A DNA stretch of 64,000 nt. Origin: Hyalella azteca. Its lineage: Eukaryota > Arthropoda > Malacostraca > Amphipoda > Hyalellidae. Where the stretch lies: positions 186,001 to 250,000 of the forward strand of contig NW_025947757.1 in the NCBI RefSeq assembly GCF_000764305.2, in the 5' to 3' direction. This document shows, one piece after another, positions 12,622 through 22,643 of the stretch; position 1 is the first letter of the stretch; every line of letters starts with the position of its first letter. Under the pieces are notes generated by a model that made no database searches, had not been told where the DNA came from, and was given only the letters and a program-made list of their open reading frames with translations. A program made the position numbers and the translations under genes.

Positions 12622-12822
12622 TCTGTTCAGAACTCTGGTCAAGGCCCTGGTCAGGATTCTGGTCTGGACTCTGGTCAGAACTCTGGTCAGAACTCTGGTC
12701 AGGACTCTGGTCAGGACTCTGGTCAGGCTCTGGTCAGAATTCTGGTCAGAACTCTGGTCAGGACTCTAGTCAAGACTCAGGTCAGGATTCTGTTCAGGTC
12801 TCTGGTCAGCTTTGGTGTAGGT
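12622..12822. repeat. 12-bp minisatellite (GGTCAGGACTCT)
   Basis: About 16 units of GGTCAGGACTCT/GGTCAGAACTCT with small indels. Plus-strand frames remain open through it and read as SGQDSGQN-type or WSELWSGL-type peptides; the frame starting at 12562 (91 codons) exists mainly because of the array. Nothing else suggests translation. Confidence 0.93.
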
Positions 12823-12839
12823 GATGAGAATTAATAATT

Positions 12840-13640
12840 GTCTCTTCTTAATGGTATTATTTGAACGAACGGCTATGCATCCAACTGATTGAATTTAGCT
12901 CGATTGAATTTTTTTAATAATGGTAAGTGATTTAGAGATAGAATAGACGGAGAGGATTTAGTTCGATTTTTCTAATAATCATAAATTATATTATAAACTG
13001 TTATTTATACCTGCTTATCTTTAGACAATGCTATAGCCACCACAACACGCTATGTGAGGAAAAACGTCCCATTCTCCTGCTTGAGATTCAATCCGCAGAG
13101 CTCGAGTATACAACAATGCTGTACCCTAGCCAGACCTATGGCCGGTCTAAGCTCAGTTCGTGCTTGCCACTCAGACCCTTTTGCCTGTTTTGTATTTTTG
13201 TGTTTAGAAGGACTTAAACAAATCCTTACTTTATTTGTGACTTGCATACGTGCTTGTTTTTATAATTCTTGGTTGTATGTGGAACTAGTAACTATAAAAG
13301 GTCTTGCTGAATTAAAAAGTAAATATTTCTTGAGCAGATACCCTTCTTCTTATGCATTGCTCTACTGAAAATGTCTAACTATATATTTTAAGTTATAAAT
13401 CTGTTAATTTTTTTCCAACACTAAAGTTATAATGATATTTTGCTCGATAATCAAAGAATTTTATTGTAAATTAGTAAATTCGAAAGGTTTATTTTGAATA
13501 CGTTTATAGATGGATTATTTCTTCATTAAACAATCGCCATTTATTTATTTAGAAAGTTAGTAGCTGTTATCTTCTTAGTTATATGCACCCATTCTACTTG
13601 CGTAGTTGCTAACAAATATTGCATTATATTAATTCAAACT
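12840..13640. other. No gene recognised
   Basis: Contains a 104-codon plus frame (13054-13368) and an overlapping 65-codon minus frame. Neither has a recognisable domain, and their overlap argues against both. Confidence 0.35.
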
Positions 13641-13652
13641 CACATAATGTGT
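13641..13652 (+). repeat. Left 12-bp target-site duplication of the Penelope-like insertion
   Basis: CACATAATGTGT lies directly outside the left end of the inverted element and recurs in the same orientation at 16499-16510. The two arms are inverted relative to each other, so a shared terminal sequence would appear inverted. A direct match therefore points to a target duplication. Confidence 0.75.
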
Positions 13653-13711
13653 CAGGAATTTAAAAGCAAAGAAAATAGCCAAAAATTTCACCATTTCTTA
13701 TAAGAGAAAAC

Positions 13712-13737
13712 GTTTCGGAGTCCAGCTCCATCGTCAG
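13712..13737 (-). ncRNA. Hammerhead-like ribozyme core, left arm
   Basis: The minus strand reads CTGACGA, then T, then GGAG-CTGGA-CTCC (a 4-bp stem with 5-nt loop), then GAAAC. This is the order of the hammerhead core: CUGANGA, stem II, GAAA. Penelope-like elements are known to carry hammerhead motifs in their terminal repeats. I could not fit stems I and III confidently, and the extra U before stem II may weaken it, so activity is uncertain. Confidence 0.5.
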
Positions 13738-13916
13738 TTCAAAACCTAGAACACAGGTACAAGCAATTAGTAACCTAAAATTTACACTCAAACAATTCAT
13801 CTAAACTTGAGGACATTAGAACTAAAATCGAAGAAAACAGAAATAAAAATGAGATGACATGTAGAGAAAGTACTATCTATTTACAATTTGTAGAGGATAT
13901 GAACTGAATGCAGCAT

Positions 13917-15461
13917 TCAAACTGGGTTTCTGTTTGAATGAGGGGGATGCGCAAGTATGTTCCCTGTTCTATAACTCCTGCCCCTATGCTCTGCAAGCCT
14001 AGTATAAAAATTGCGCGATGTCATACCGACATACGCAGATGCGCACTGCGCACAACTATATTGATAAACTAGGGATGATCGCATAAGAACAGGGAGAGGA
14101 TCTTTGTACTTGAAAAACGAGCTAATTTTAAAATTGTTCACTAGCAATACATTAAGATTTACATTTGGGAGGTATTTAGAGAATAGATCTTTCAACTCCT
14201 TTGCCATCGTCTCAGATGCGGGGCCAAAGTAAGGAAAAGAACAATAAACACTATTCCTATCGTCACGTTCGGGAACCACCTCAGCATATTGTTTAGACAA
14301 GAATTTCTTAATTTGAGTATACACAAATTGTGTAGGAAACCCATTCAGTGAGAACATACTGCGCAAATATTCAAATTCAGTGTGCATACTATGGAAAGTA
14401 GAGCAAATTCGGAAACCGCGGTTTAATAATGTTTGAATCCCATTTAATTTGAAACGAAAAGAACAGAAGCTAAAAAAGCTGGTGCTTAAGCCGGTAAACG
14501 TTGATTTTCTGTACGCAGATGTCTGGAAACAGCCACCGGATTTTATGATCTTGCAATCAAGAAAGCATAAACTATTGTTGGATTCAAGCTCCATAGTAAA
14601 TTTGATGGATTTCTGTTGCCGATTAAGATAATCAAAGAAACGGTCCACATGAGAGGGATGTTTGAAAAGTAAAAATGTATCATCTACATATCGGTTGTAG
14701 AAAATTAGCTTAAAATCAATAGGACAATTTGCCAGCCATGTAGCCTCGTGGTAACACATGAAAATATTAGCAAAGGTAGGGCCGAGAGGAAGACCCATAC
14801 CTAGACCGTCAATTTGCCTATAAAATTTGCCAGCAAATACAAAAACAGAGTTCAAAACTGATAATTCGAGAAGAGATTTAAAAAAGTTTCGGTTCAGCCC
14901 CATGACAAGTTCATTGACACCTTTAAACAAAGAATTGAGGCAAATATCAATAGTTTCAGAAAGAGGTATGTTAGTGAACAAATTTTCTACATCAAATGAA
15001 GCCATAGTCAAGCCCTGAACATTATTGAAACTCTACAAACGGTCCACAAACATGTAAGTATTGTCTACCGTACATTGATTGGTGGTAAGACAGCTCAAAA
15101 TTGGAACCAGAAATTTCGCAAGTTTGAAGCTAGGAGTATTGTAAGCAGCAAAAATTGGGCGAAATTGAAAATTTGAAGCGAAATCTGGTTTATGAATTTT
15201 TGGCAAGCCATACAAAATACCAGGACATGAGCCAGAAGCATAAAGTTTAAAGTAAGTTTCAGGTGACAATGCCGCGGAATCTTTAAGTTTTCGTAGGAAA
15301 TTATTAATTTTGTCCTCGATCTTCAAAATATTTTTGGCAATTGGATCTGTAATTTCAATAAATTTAGAAGGGTCCGTAATTAGAGTAGTGAGGCTACTAT
15401 TATAACGATGACGATCAACCAATACTACTCCCTTGCCCTTATCTGGCATACAAACGATTAA
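13917..15461 (-). pseudogene. Penelope-like reverse transcriptase-endonuclease, left copy (broken)
   Basis: Once the single protein of a Penelope-like element: a reverse transcriptase fused to a GIY-YIG endonuclease, copying its RNA at the insertion site. The frame opens with DLIVCMPDKGKGVVLVDR, continues through YGLPKIHKP and FRPIFAAYNTPSFKLAKFL, and meets one in-frame TAG at about 15033-15035. It then resumes in the same frame with motif A SFDVENLFTNIP, motif B GLGMGLPLGPTFANIF and catalytic YVDD (residues 108-111 of the 364-codon downstream part). The endonuclease start YSCAQCASAYVGMTSR (about 318-333) and EH (341-342) are present. A 121-bp deletion after HPPHS removes the rest of the nuclease, including its catalytic Glu, and shifts the frame. 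The N-terminal part of the RT upstream of DKGKGVV is absent. Inactive for three independent reasons. Confidence 0.93.
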
Positions 15462-16241
15462 GTCTGTTTCCAGACATCTATGTACAGAAAATCAACGTTT
15501 ACCGGCTTAAGCACCAGCTTTTTTAGCTTCTGTTCTTTTCGTTTCAAATTAAATGGGATTCAAACATTATTAAACCGCGGTTTCCGAATTTGCTCTACTT
15601 TCCATAGTATGCACACTGAATTTGAATATTTGTGCAGTATGTTCTCACTGAATGGGTTTCCTTCACAATTTGTGTATACTCAAATTAAGAAATTCTTGTC
15701 TAAACAATATGCTGAGGTGGTTCCCGAACGTGACGATAGGAATAGTGTTTATTGTTCTTTTCCTTACTTTGGCCCCGCATCTGAGACGATGGCAAAGGAG
15801 TTGAAAGATCTATTCTCTAAATACCTCCCAAATGTAAATCTTAATGTATTGCTAGAGAACAATTTTAAAATTAGCTCGTTTTTCAAGTACAAAGATCCTC
15901 TCCCTGTTCTTATGCGATCATCCCTAGTTTATCAATATAGTTGTGCGCAGTGCGCATCTGCGTATGTCGGTATGACATCGCGCAATTTTTATACTAGGCT
16001 TGCAGAGCATAAGGGCAGGAGTTATAGAACAAGGAACATACTTGCGCATCCCCCTCATTCAGCCGTACGTATTCATGCCGAGCAGTGCAACGTCCCAGTG
16101 TCCAATAGTGATTTTAGAGTTTTAGCCTCCACAACCGGTGTTTCTGACCTACGAATTTTAGAATCATTATATATTTTTAAACAGAAACCCAGTTTGAATG
16201 CTGCATTCAGTTCCTATCCTCTACAAATTGTAAATAGATAG
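15462..16241 (+). pseudogene. Penelope-like element, right copy: C-terminal RT plus intact GIY-YIG endonuclease
   Basis: The inverted partner of the left copy. The frame is open from 15462, with a first Met at 15480, and encodes 253 residues. It begins after the RT catalytic motifs, so no polymerase core is present. It includes the thumb/linker region and a complete-looking GIY-YIG domain: YQYSCAQC (about 150-157), AYVGMTSR (160-167), R and EH (174-176), an H...C pair (H198, C202), the expected catalytic Glu in ILESLYI (E227), and the PSLN end motif (236-239). The stop at 16239-16241 is the element's natural stop, and the 3' region follows. It is truncated at the 5' end and has no promoter of its own that I can see. 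Confidence 0.93.
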
Positions 16242-16376
16242 TACTTTCTCTACATGTCATCTCATTTTTATTTCTGTTATCTTCGATTTTAGTTCTAATG
16301 TCCTCAAGTTTAGGTGAATTGTTTGAATGTGAATTTAAGGTTACTAATTGCTTGTACCTGTGTTCTAGGTTTTGAA

Positions 16377-16402
16377 CTGACGATGGAGCTGGACTCCGAA
16401 AC
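16377..16402 (+). ncRNA. Hammerhead-like ribozyme core, right arm
   Basis: Mirror copy of the motif in the left arm: CTGACGA (16377-16383), T, GGAG (16385-16388), loop CTGGA, CTCC (16394-16397), GAAAC (16398-16402). It lies about 135 bases after the stop codon, in the element's 3' terminal region. Stems I and III are not confidently placed. Confidence 0.5.
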
Positions 16403-16498
16403 GTTTTCTCTTATAAGAAATGGTGAAATTTTTGGCTATTTTCTTTGCTTTTAAATTCCTGGTAAATTTGCGACTTAAGCAGCCAAGTGATTTTAATA

Positions 16499-16510
16499 CA
16501 CATAATGTGT
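16499..16510 (+). repeat. Right 12-bp target-site duplication of the Penelope-like insertion
   Basis: CACATAATGTGT, identical and in the same direction as at 13641-13652. Confidence 0.75.
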
Positions 16511-16825
16511 TTTTCAAGAAAATAAATATTGCCTGTGGTACTATTTGAAAATCTAGTGAACCAATTAATATAGTTTTTAAACTCTTAAAGTGTATGGCGC
16601 TTTATACGGCCCTGCAGTCATCGTTCTGCAGCACTTGGTCGCTGCTGTGATAGAGAATGAGTCTCGCTCCATGAGACAAGAGCTTGGAAAAGCCATTTGT
16701 TGTAAATTGTAAATGCTGTTGATGGAAGAAACATCGTCAATCTTGGGGCTATTTTCACAGCATGCATTCTTCAGTCGCGGTGTCCTGAGGCATAGAAGAC
16801 TGGGCCGCTGAACTCTCTTCGTCGG

Positions 16826-16826
16826 T

Positions 16827-16857
<31 letters not shown>

Positions 16858-16971
16858 TAATAATAATAATATAATAATAATAATAATAATAATAACAATA
16901 ATAACAATAATAATATAATATTATAATAATATTGATAATAATAATGAAAGTAATAATAATAATAATAAATT
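16826..16971. repeat. (TAA)n microsatellite with interruptions
   Basis: About 146 bp of ATA/TAA triplets with single-base gaps and CAA, GAT and GAA interruptions. The minus-strand 105-codon frame spanning it (poly-Leu, Tyr, Ile) is a by-product. Confidence 0.97.
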
Positions 16972-17424
16972 ATTCTTAATGCTGTCGATAAGCTTGCATG
17001 AAAAATAACGCCGAGCTCTCGATCCTCATCTGACGTGCAGATGGCGCGACTCAAGTGAATACGAGACGGCAATTTGAAGCGAATCGTGGAATTTAAATTG
17101 AAAAAAATCCACCTACTTGAAATTCGAGTAGGAATTCATCACGAGTTCCGGCTTGAAATTCTCAGAGAATTTTTTAGTCTCATAGTCTGCCTGACCTGAG
17201 GCACTCGACTTTCATTAATTTCTCTGTCTACTATTAAGAACTAAGTAAGAATCATTAAGTAAAAACCGTGGGAAATGCATCATGACGAAAATTCAACCAT
17301 TTCTCGCGCAGTTTCCCTCGTGGAAAACAAATTTTGTAGGCAAATAGGAAAGTTCTTGCCATTCAGTCGCAAATTATTCGAGTGGGCGTACAAAACTTCC
17401 ACTGAGGTCTCATTAAATTTTGTC

Positions 17425-17618
17425 AATAATATGACATTAGATCGACTCGTGCATGAACACGTCCATTGCCATGAATTATTTTAATAAACTGTTAAGACAA
17501 AAAACGCAGCATTCTTTGTTTAATAATATGACATTAGATCGACTCATGTATAAACACGTCCATTGCAATGAACAATATTAATCAACGTTTAAGACAAAAA
17601 ACGCAGCATTTTTTGTTT
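17425..17618 (+). repeat. 97-bp tandem duplication
   Basis: Two units (17425-17521, 17522-17618), each starting AATAATATGACATTAGATCG and ending with AAAACGCAGCATT-TTTGTTT. They differ at roughly ten positions, so the event is moderately recent. Confidence 0.85.
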
Positions 17619-17855
17619 AGCTTGTGGAATAGAAGAGCAAGTTCGACATTCGTGTAGGAGGAAAGCCGTGGAGACTCCTACGATATTCCGCCATCTATTT
17701 CTAGAATGAACTTTGAAAACCAGTCAACCAACTATTTTCCCTATGTAATGCTCTCTCACGTAAAACCTATCAACTAGAATTTCTGATGCTCTCCCCATTT
17801 ACGAATGCGAAGCTAATTGTTGACGGTCACACAGCGTGTCGACGTTGAGAACAAA

Positions 17856-18018
17856 AAATATAACTCAGTACTCACTGCAGTGAGTGACAGAGAGCGCATT
17901 TTCTCGTCGACGAAAACTTGAGGTCACGGACAGACGGACGGACAGACGGACAAACAGACAGACAGACGGACATGGCGAGCACAAAAGTGCATTTTTTCCA
18001 TAAATGAGAAAATGCGCT
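17856..18018 (-). mobile_element. HINE/mini-me-like element (GTCY core), copy 1 of 6
   Basis: Read on the minus strand: AGCGCATTTTCTCATTTATGG, a core of GTCY tetranucleotides (GTCCGTCTGTCTGTCTGTTT), then GTTTTCGTCGACGAGAAAATGCGCT, the inverse of the start. It ends with a palindrome, ACTCACTGCAGTGAGT, and GAGTTATATT. Subterminal inverted repeats, a microsatellite core and a 3' hairpin are the architecture of non-autonomous Helentron derivatives (HINE/mini-me in Diptera). Here it is adjacent to the sequence TTTTA, as in other copies. No coding capacity. Confidence 0.75.
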
Positions 18019-18905
18019 TAAAACTGATCGCTCGGGTCTTGCGAATCGTTCCCTTTAATAGCACCTACTTGTCCTTCAAACGTATCTATGAATAAAGCTC
18101 ACACAAACAGAAGTGTCGTGAAATAATTACTTTTTTCTGCCCAAATAGTTAATTAATAAACCCTTTAAAATATATAAAAATTGTCTTGCGGGATTCCAGC
18201 TTTTATAGTGCATACGGAAGCTTACAAACCAGCCTACGCATAAATATATTTCCTGGCCAAAAGAGATCAAATATTTAAAGGAAGAGTGAATACTTTTTTA
18301 CCTCTTTTCAAGTACGGAAAATACAACTACTGTAATAAACGACTAATTTTTCGGACAATAATAATAAAAAATTAAGAATTAAATGACTATTTCTATATAA
18401 ATTGGAATGATTATTATATACGTATGTGAGGATGAAGTTTCCTCCAACGTTTGAAAATAAATGCACAAACTAAAAAATATTTTTATCGACAACTATCCGT
18501 TATTCGTATGGGAGGGAGTGCACAATTATGCTCTTAGTATTTTTTCTTCCAAGCAAAAATAAAAGCAGAAATGAGAATGAATAAATCTGTGGTCAATAGC
18601 GATGAATGTTTCAGGTATTTTAAATTTCCGATTTGAAGCTGGTTGTTGCAATTCCTCGAATTTCAGATTAGATCGGAATAACAAAAGGATTTGATGGAAT
18701 GGTTTGGTTGAAAAAAATGCTCCGTAATGTAGAAGGAAAACTTGAATGGAAGTTATTTAAATACGAGATGCGCTTGGTAGGTGATCCTAATTTTTATTCA
18801 TTAACTATACGTAATAACCTTGAATTGGACCAAACCAATTTAAATACTCTCAAACTGCAACAAAAATTCTCGTAGAATCCTCTATCTAGATACTTTTTCA
18901 GCTGA
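18019..18905. other. No gene recognised
   Basis: AT-rich DNA between two mobile elements. No supported feature. Confidence 0.4.
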
Positions 18906-18910
18906 GAACA

Positions 18911-19053
18911 GGGCCTATACTTTCAAAAAAAGTTAAGAGATCGTAAGTTCATCAGCCAATCATTGACGGCCTTTCAAGCAAAATCCACCAATCATAGACA
19001 AGAAATAGAGCGTAAGTACTTTCGTTCATTTAGCGAATTTTGAAAGTATGGCC
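18911..19053 (-). mobile_element. GGCC-ended MITE, copy 2 of 4
   Basis: Inverse orientation of copy 1. It starts GGGCCTATACTTTCAAAA, contains CAGCCAATCATTGACGGCC and AATCCACCAATCATAGAC, and ends TTTTGAAAGTATGGCC. Confidence 0.88.
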
Positions 19054-19178
19054 GCTGGTCTTTGTTAGTGTGTTAACATAATATGTATAGGATTGTCATT
19101 GTACAAAAGAGCTTTAAATTTTTCTATCCCATCAAGCTGAGCGTTGTTCGACAGCGCGAGCTGGACACTGTCAGGTGT

Positions 19179-19235
19179 GACACTGCCAGACACTGGCAGT
19201 GTCATTGGCGTACAAGATACACTGCCTGGCAGTGT
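19179..19235. repeat. Two adjacent short hairpins sharing the arm ACACTGCC
   Basis: GACACTGCCAG-ACA-CTGGCAGTGTC (19179-19203) is a perfect 11-bp inverted repeat with a 3-nt loop. ACACTGCC-T-GGCAGTGT (19219-19235) is a perfect 8-bp one with a single central base. All four arms can pair with one another. Confidence 0.75.
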
Positions 19236-19265
19236 AGTTCACCGACATTCCAAGACAAAGGCTGA

Positions 19266-20290
19266 TGCCACTCCCCTGGGAAGTAGCTTGATAAATATTT
19301 CAAGCTGAATTTCTGTAACGTCACTCCCAATTTAGTGATCGTTCGGGTGGTGTTCTTTAGCTTAACTTTACCTGCGATAAAGAAGATGTGTTGAACAACT
19401 CGTAGAGTTGCATATAAATCTACGATTTTTTTGTATTTTTTAGCCTTAATTCACAAGGAACTGGGATTAGCGTCAAGATAGGGTTAGCAATGAACAGTCT
19501 GACATACAATTGTATAGCAGTTATCATCTGAATTTATAACTAATTTTTGAAGGGGAAGGCTCATATTTTGTCATCGTGCTTGCAATTTTGCTTAGAATTC
19601 ATTCGTTATTCTGAATTTTTTTGTCGCTATTTTAGTTTAGACTTTACGGAAGTCGGAATGCGTAAGGTGTAATTTTTTAGATTACTGTGCGGTATGAAGG
19701 CCAGGTGAAGGTATATGTAATGTGTTGGGTCATGACGTGCATTATTAAATTATGATATGTGATTTGATGTGAATTGATGTAAACTATTTGATTTGTATAT
19801 TCATTACTTTAGTTCAGTAGTCAGAAGTTTAATAATTATTGTTCATTTACTCACTTAGTTATAGTTTACTTCTCCGATGAAATAACAGTGTAGCCAGCTA
19901 GTGGATTGTTTGTACTATAGTGGATGGATTGTGCAATACAGATATTTTAATTGAAGACTATCAGTGACCAAATGACCCTATTCGATCATGTAGGTCAAGT
20001 TGGCGTGTCAGCTGTGACTCCAACATTGTAAACAGAACATTCCGATTATATTTTAACATTGGAAACTTCGCTACAAAAATCCCCATAGCTTTTAACTTAG
20101 CATGAGAACATTTGGTATGCAGAGCGCGGTGCAGCATCTCAGCATTCGCCCCCAGAGTCCAATAGTTTCAGCTTCTACAAGCGCTGAGCTCGATATTGCG
20201 CCCCGTATAAAATACACACTGTCCACGGTATCATGTATACGGTCGGTGAGCGCCATTAGAATAACTGTTTCATGATACAAACATGCAATC
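19266..20290. other. No gene recognised
   Basis: No supported feature. A 71-codon minus frame (20092-20307) runs into the MITE at its right and shows no domain. Confidence 0.35.
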
Positions 20291-20293
20291 ATG

Positions 20294-20436
20294 TCCCATA
20301 CTTTCAAAAAAAGTTAAGAGATCGTAAGCTCATCGGCCAATCATTGACGACCTTTCAGGCAGAATCCACCAATAATAGACAAGAAAATAGAGCGTAAGTA
20401 CTTACGTTCACTTAGCGAATTTTGAAAGTATGGCCC
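20294..20436 (-). mobile_element. GGCC-ended MITE, copy 3 of 4
   Basis: Same orientation as copy 2 and only 1.2 kb from it. It starts TCCCATACTTTCAAAA and ends TTTTGAAAGTATGGCCC. Interior blocks such as AATCCACCAATAATAGAC match copy 2 closely. ATC precedes and follows the ATG...CATG-extended ends, but this is too short to call a target duplication. Confidence 0.88.
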
Positions 20437-21400
20437 ATGATCAATGATAATATAATCAAATAATGGGTGAATGAATCTATAAATACTATAATCTCACGGT
20501 GGGCTATGATTGTTAGGTTCTTCTCAACTTCAGTATGTTAATTGCTGCGATTTCATTACGGATTATCAAGCCGAAAATTCATCGAGAACTTCTTGTGTTT
20601 GTATGGGAAGTAAGAGTCACCAAGTAACAATTAATTTTCTAGTTTCATATTAAGTGCCGTACCTGCAAGGGCTGAAACTGCTCACGTAACAATTAAGTCA
20701 TTGCTTGTTCAAAATTATATTCCAGTTATGTGGAAATACAGAAGTTGACTGGAAACTTATCATTTTTATTTTTTTATAAATTTAGAGAATTTTCGCAAGT
20801 ATAAATGATTTATCGTTCATGGAGAAAGTCAATTTCTATATTTTTGCTTCTCAATGTTCTCGAATGCTTATGTAAATGCATAATATTATGATAATCATGA
20901 GCATTGCAAGGATTACTCGATAAAATATAAGTTTAAAATTTTCAAATTATCGAGATTCAAGATGTCTGATAATTTCCATTAACCAAATTCATGCCTTTGT
21001 ATCAACCTAACCTAACACGTTTGTAAATTTCCGTGTAAAACGAGCAGATCTATATTTAACAAATATTAACGAATTCATCAGAAACGAGACCTCCATTTGA
21101 GTATAGCTTCGTGACAGCAATCCGCCTTGCCAGATCCATCGTATTTATGCCAAAGAAAATCCAACGTATCCTTATTCCACGTTGCTTACCTCGCATCCGA
21201 CGAGCAGTTGATGGATTTTTGTAACTCGTGGGATGCTAGAACGCAACCTGCGCATCTAATTACAGGCTTCTAAAGCCTGTAATTTACCAAGTCTAAAAAT
21301 CCTAATTTCCCTTTAAGGAATGCTCCGGTTTAAGTGACAACTCTGCGATGCATATCGTGGAGCCCTGGCGTCCTAGATTAGAACTTAGCGTTCTGGTTCA
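20437..21400. other. No gene; one perfect 12-bp hairpin
   Basis: Mostly featureless. At 21258-21284 AATTACAGGCTT-CTA-AAGCCTGTAATT is a perfect 12-bp inverted repeat with a 3-nt loop. Its role is unknown. Confidence 0.45.
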
Positions 21401-21419
21401 GCTCAATGCTTTTCATGGT

Positions 21420-21635
21420 GCGTATACACATGCGTTGGGAAATGCATGATGACGGAAATGGCTAATGAAATGAATTACTGTTGGATGATGGACATGTTTG
21501 ATGATGGAAATGATTGGTGACGAAAGTGACGGAATACGGTAAATGACTAATGACGGAATTGGCTGATGATGAAAATGACAGATGACGGGAAATGACTGAT
21601 GGATGGTTTGTTTGATGACGGAAATAACCGAGACG
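21420..21635. repeat. Degenerate GATGACGGAAATG repeat
   Basis: Variants of GATGACGGAAATGACTGATG recur at irregular spacing of roughly 13-25 bp. The 84-codon minus frame through it (His/Ile/Ser-rich) is repeat-derived. Confidence 0.65.
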
Positions 21636-21959
21636 CTACTCATAATTTTTTCATATGTTCTCCACAATCAATCTTCACGAATTTTATTTAATGATTACTA
21701 ACATTCAATTTGGAATTATTATTTCTCGAAAATTATAATATTTTATAGAAAGGATTGCACTTTTAAATTATGCCTAATCACATGTAAATCGCACTAGTGT
21801 GCGATAAATGTTTAATTACCGACTGCTTTGGTCGGTAAAATACTATCAAACTAGCGGTTTAAGTGAACAAGTTTTACTCATGGAGCTCTAAAACAATGCG
21901 CAGTGCTGAACTTTTGTAATTAACGATTGAAAATAGATAAAGAGCTGATGAAATAACGT

Positions 21960-22225
21960 GTTGCTGCAAGTCGACATTAGAGTTGAGTCAACCGTGTCGC
22001 TTCACGCCCACATTTGATTTAAGTCGATCATGTTGTCGCCTACAGTCCACATTTGACTCTAGTCGAGCGTGGAGCTTCAAGTCGACATTTGACTACATTC
22101 AATAGCACCATGCTTTCAGTTCGAGAGAAATTCAATACAGATTTTGTATATTGACAATGTTGCTTCAAGTCCACATTTGATTTAAGTCGAGCGTGTCGCT
22201 TCGATCTCGCATTCGATTCAGTGTA
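21960..22225. repeat. Degenerate ~50-bp repeat (CACATTTGA-TTAAGTCGAGCG)
   Basis: Blocks like TTCAAGTCCACATTTGATTT followed by AAGTCGAGCGTGTCGCTTC recur four to five times with heavy divergence. An old tandem repeat. Confidence 0.55.
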
Positions 22226-22643
22226 CTGCTTTAAGTCGTTAGTTAAAAAGCGCTACGTACGTAGACTAAAACAATTCCCAGCACGCGCGATGGAATTGAT
22301 TGAGGCGTTGAATGTGAAACCTCCACGCTGTTTCATCTTCACTAGACAACAAACCGTAAGCTGGGCAAACATGAAATGAAAATATTTCAAGAGAATACAT
22401 GATTTGATGCAAGTTTTTGAATATTCTAAGCATGAACTTTTTACGACTCCTGGGAGATGCAACTCGGTTATAAAATAGTAATGGGAAATAATTTCAAACC
22501 GAAAAATTCATTTAACTTTATTGAATGTTAAAATGGTGCAGAATATAATTATCCTGGTTTGCTGGCCAAGCCTCTTCTTTCACGTCGCATCCACTCCCGA
22601 TTCTCGTCATATAATCTGGTAACATGTTTTGTAGTATGCACAC

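Larger units (their letters stand above)
13653..16498. mobile_element. Penelope-like retroelement, head-to-head inverted dimer
   Basis: Two 5'-truncated Penelope-like element copies are joined at their 5' ends. The left arm (13653-14530) and right arm (about 15463-16463) are nearly identical reverse complements. The left arm lacks about 121 bp of the endonuclease region, which accounts for its shorter length. The 0.93-kb centre (14531-15462) belongs only to the left copy and holds most of the reverse transcriptase. The junction near 15462-15475 reads GTCTGTTTCCAGAC, itself a small imperfect palindrome. The outer ends of both arms carry the same 3' terminal region. The right end has about 35 extra bases (16464-16498) before the direct repeat. 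Inverted and tandem partial copies are known for this class of retroelement. Confidence 0.9.
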
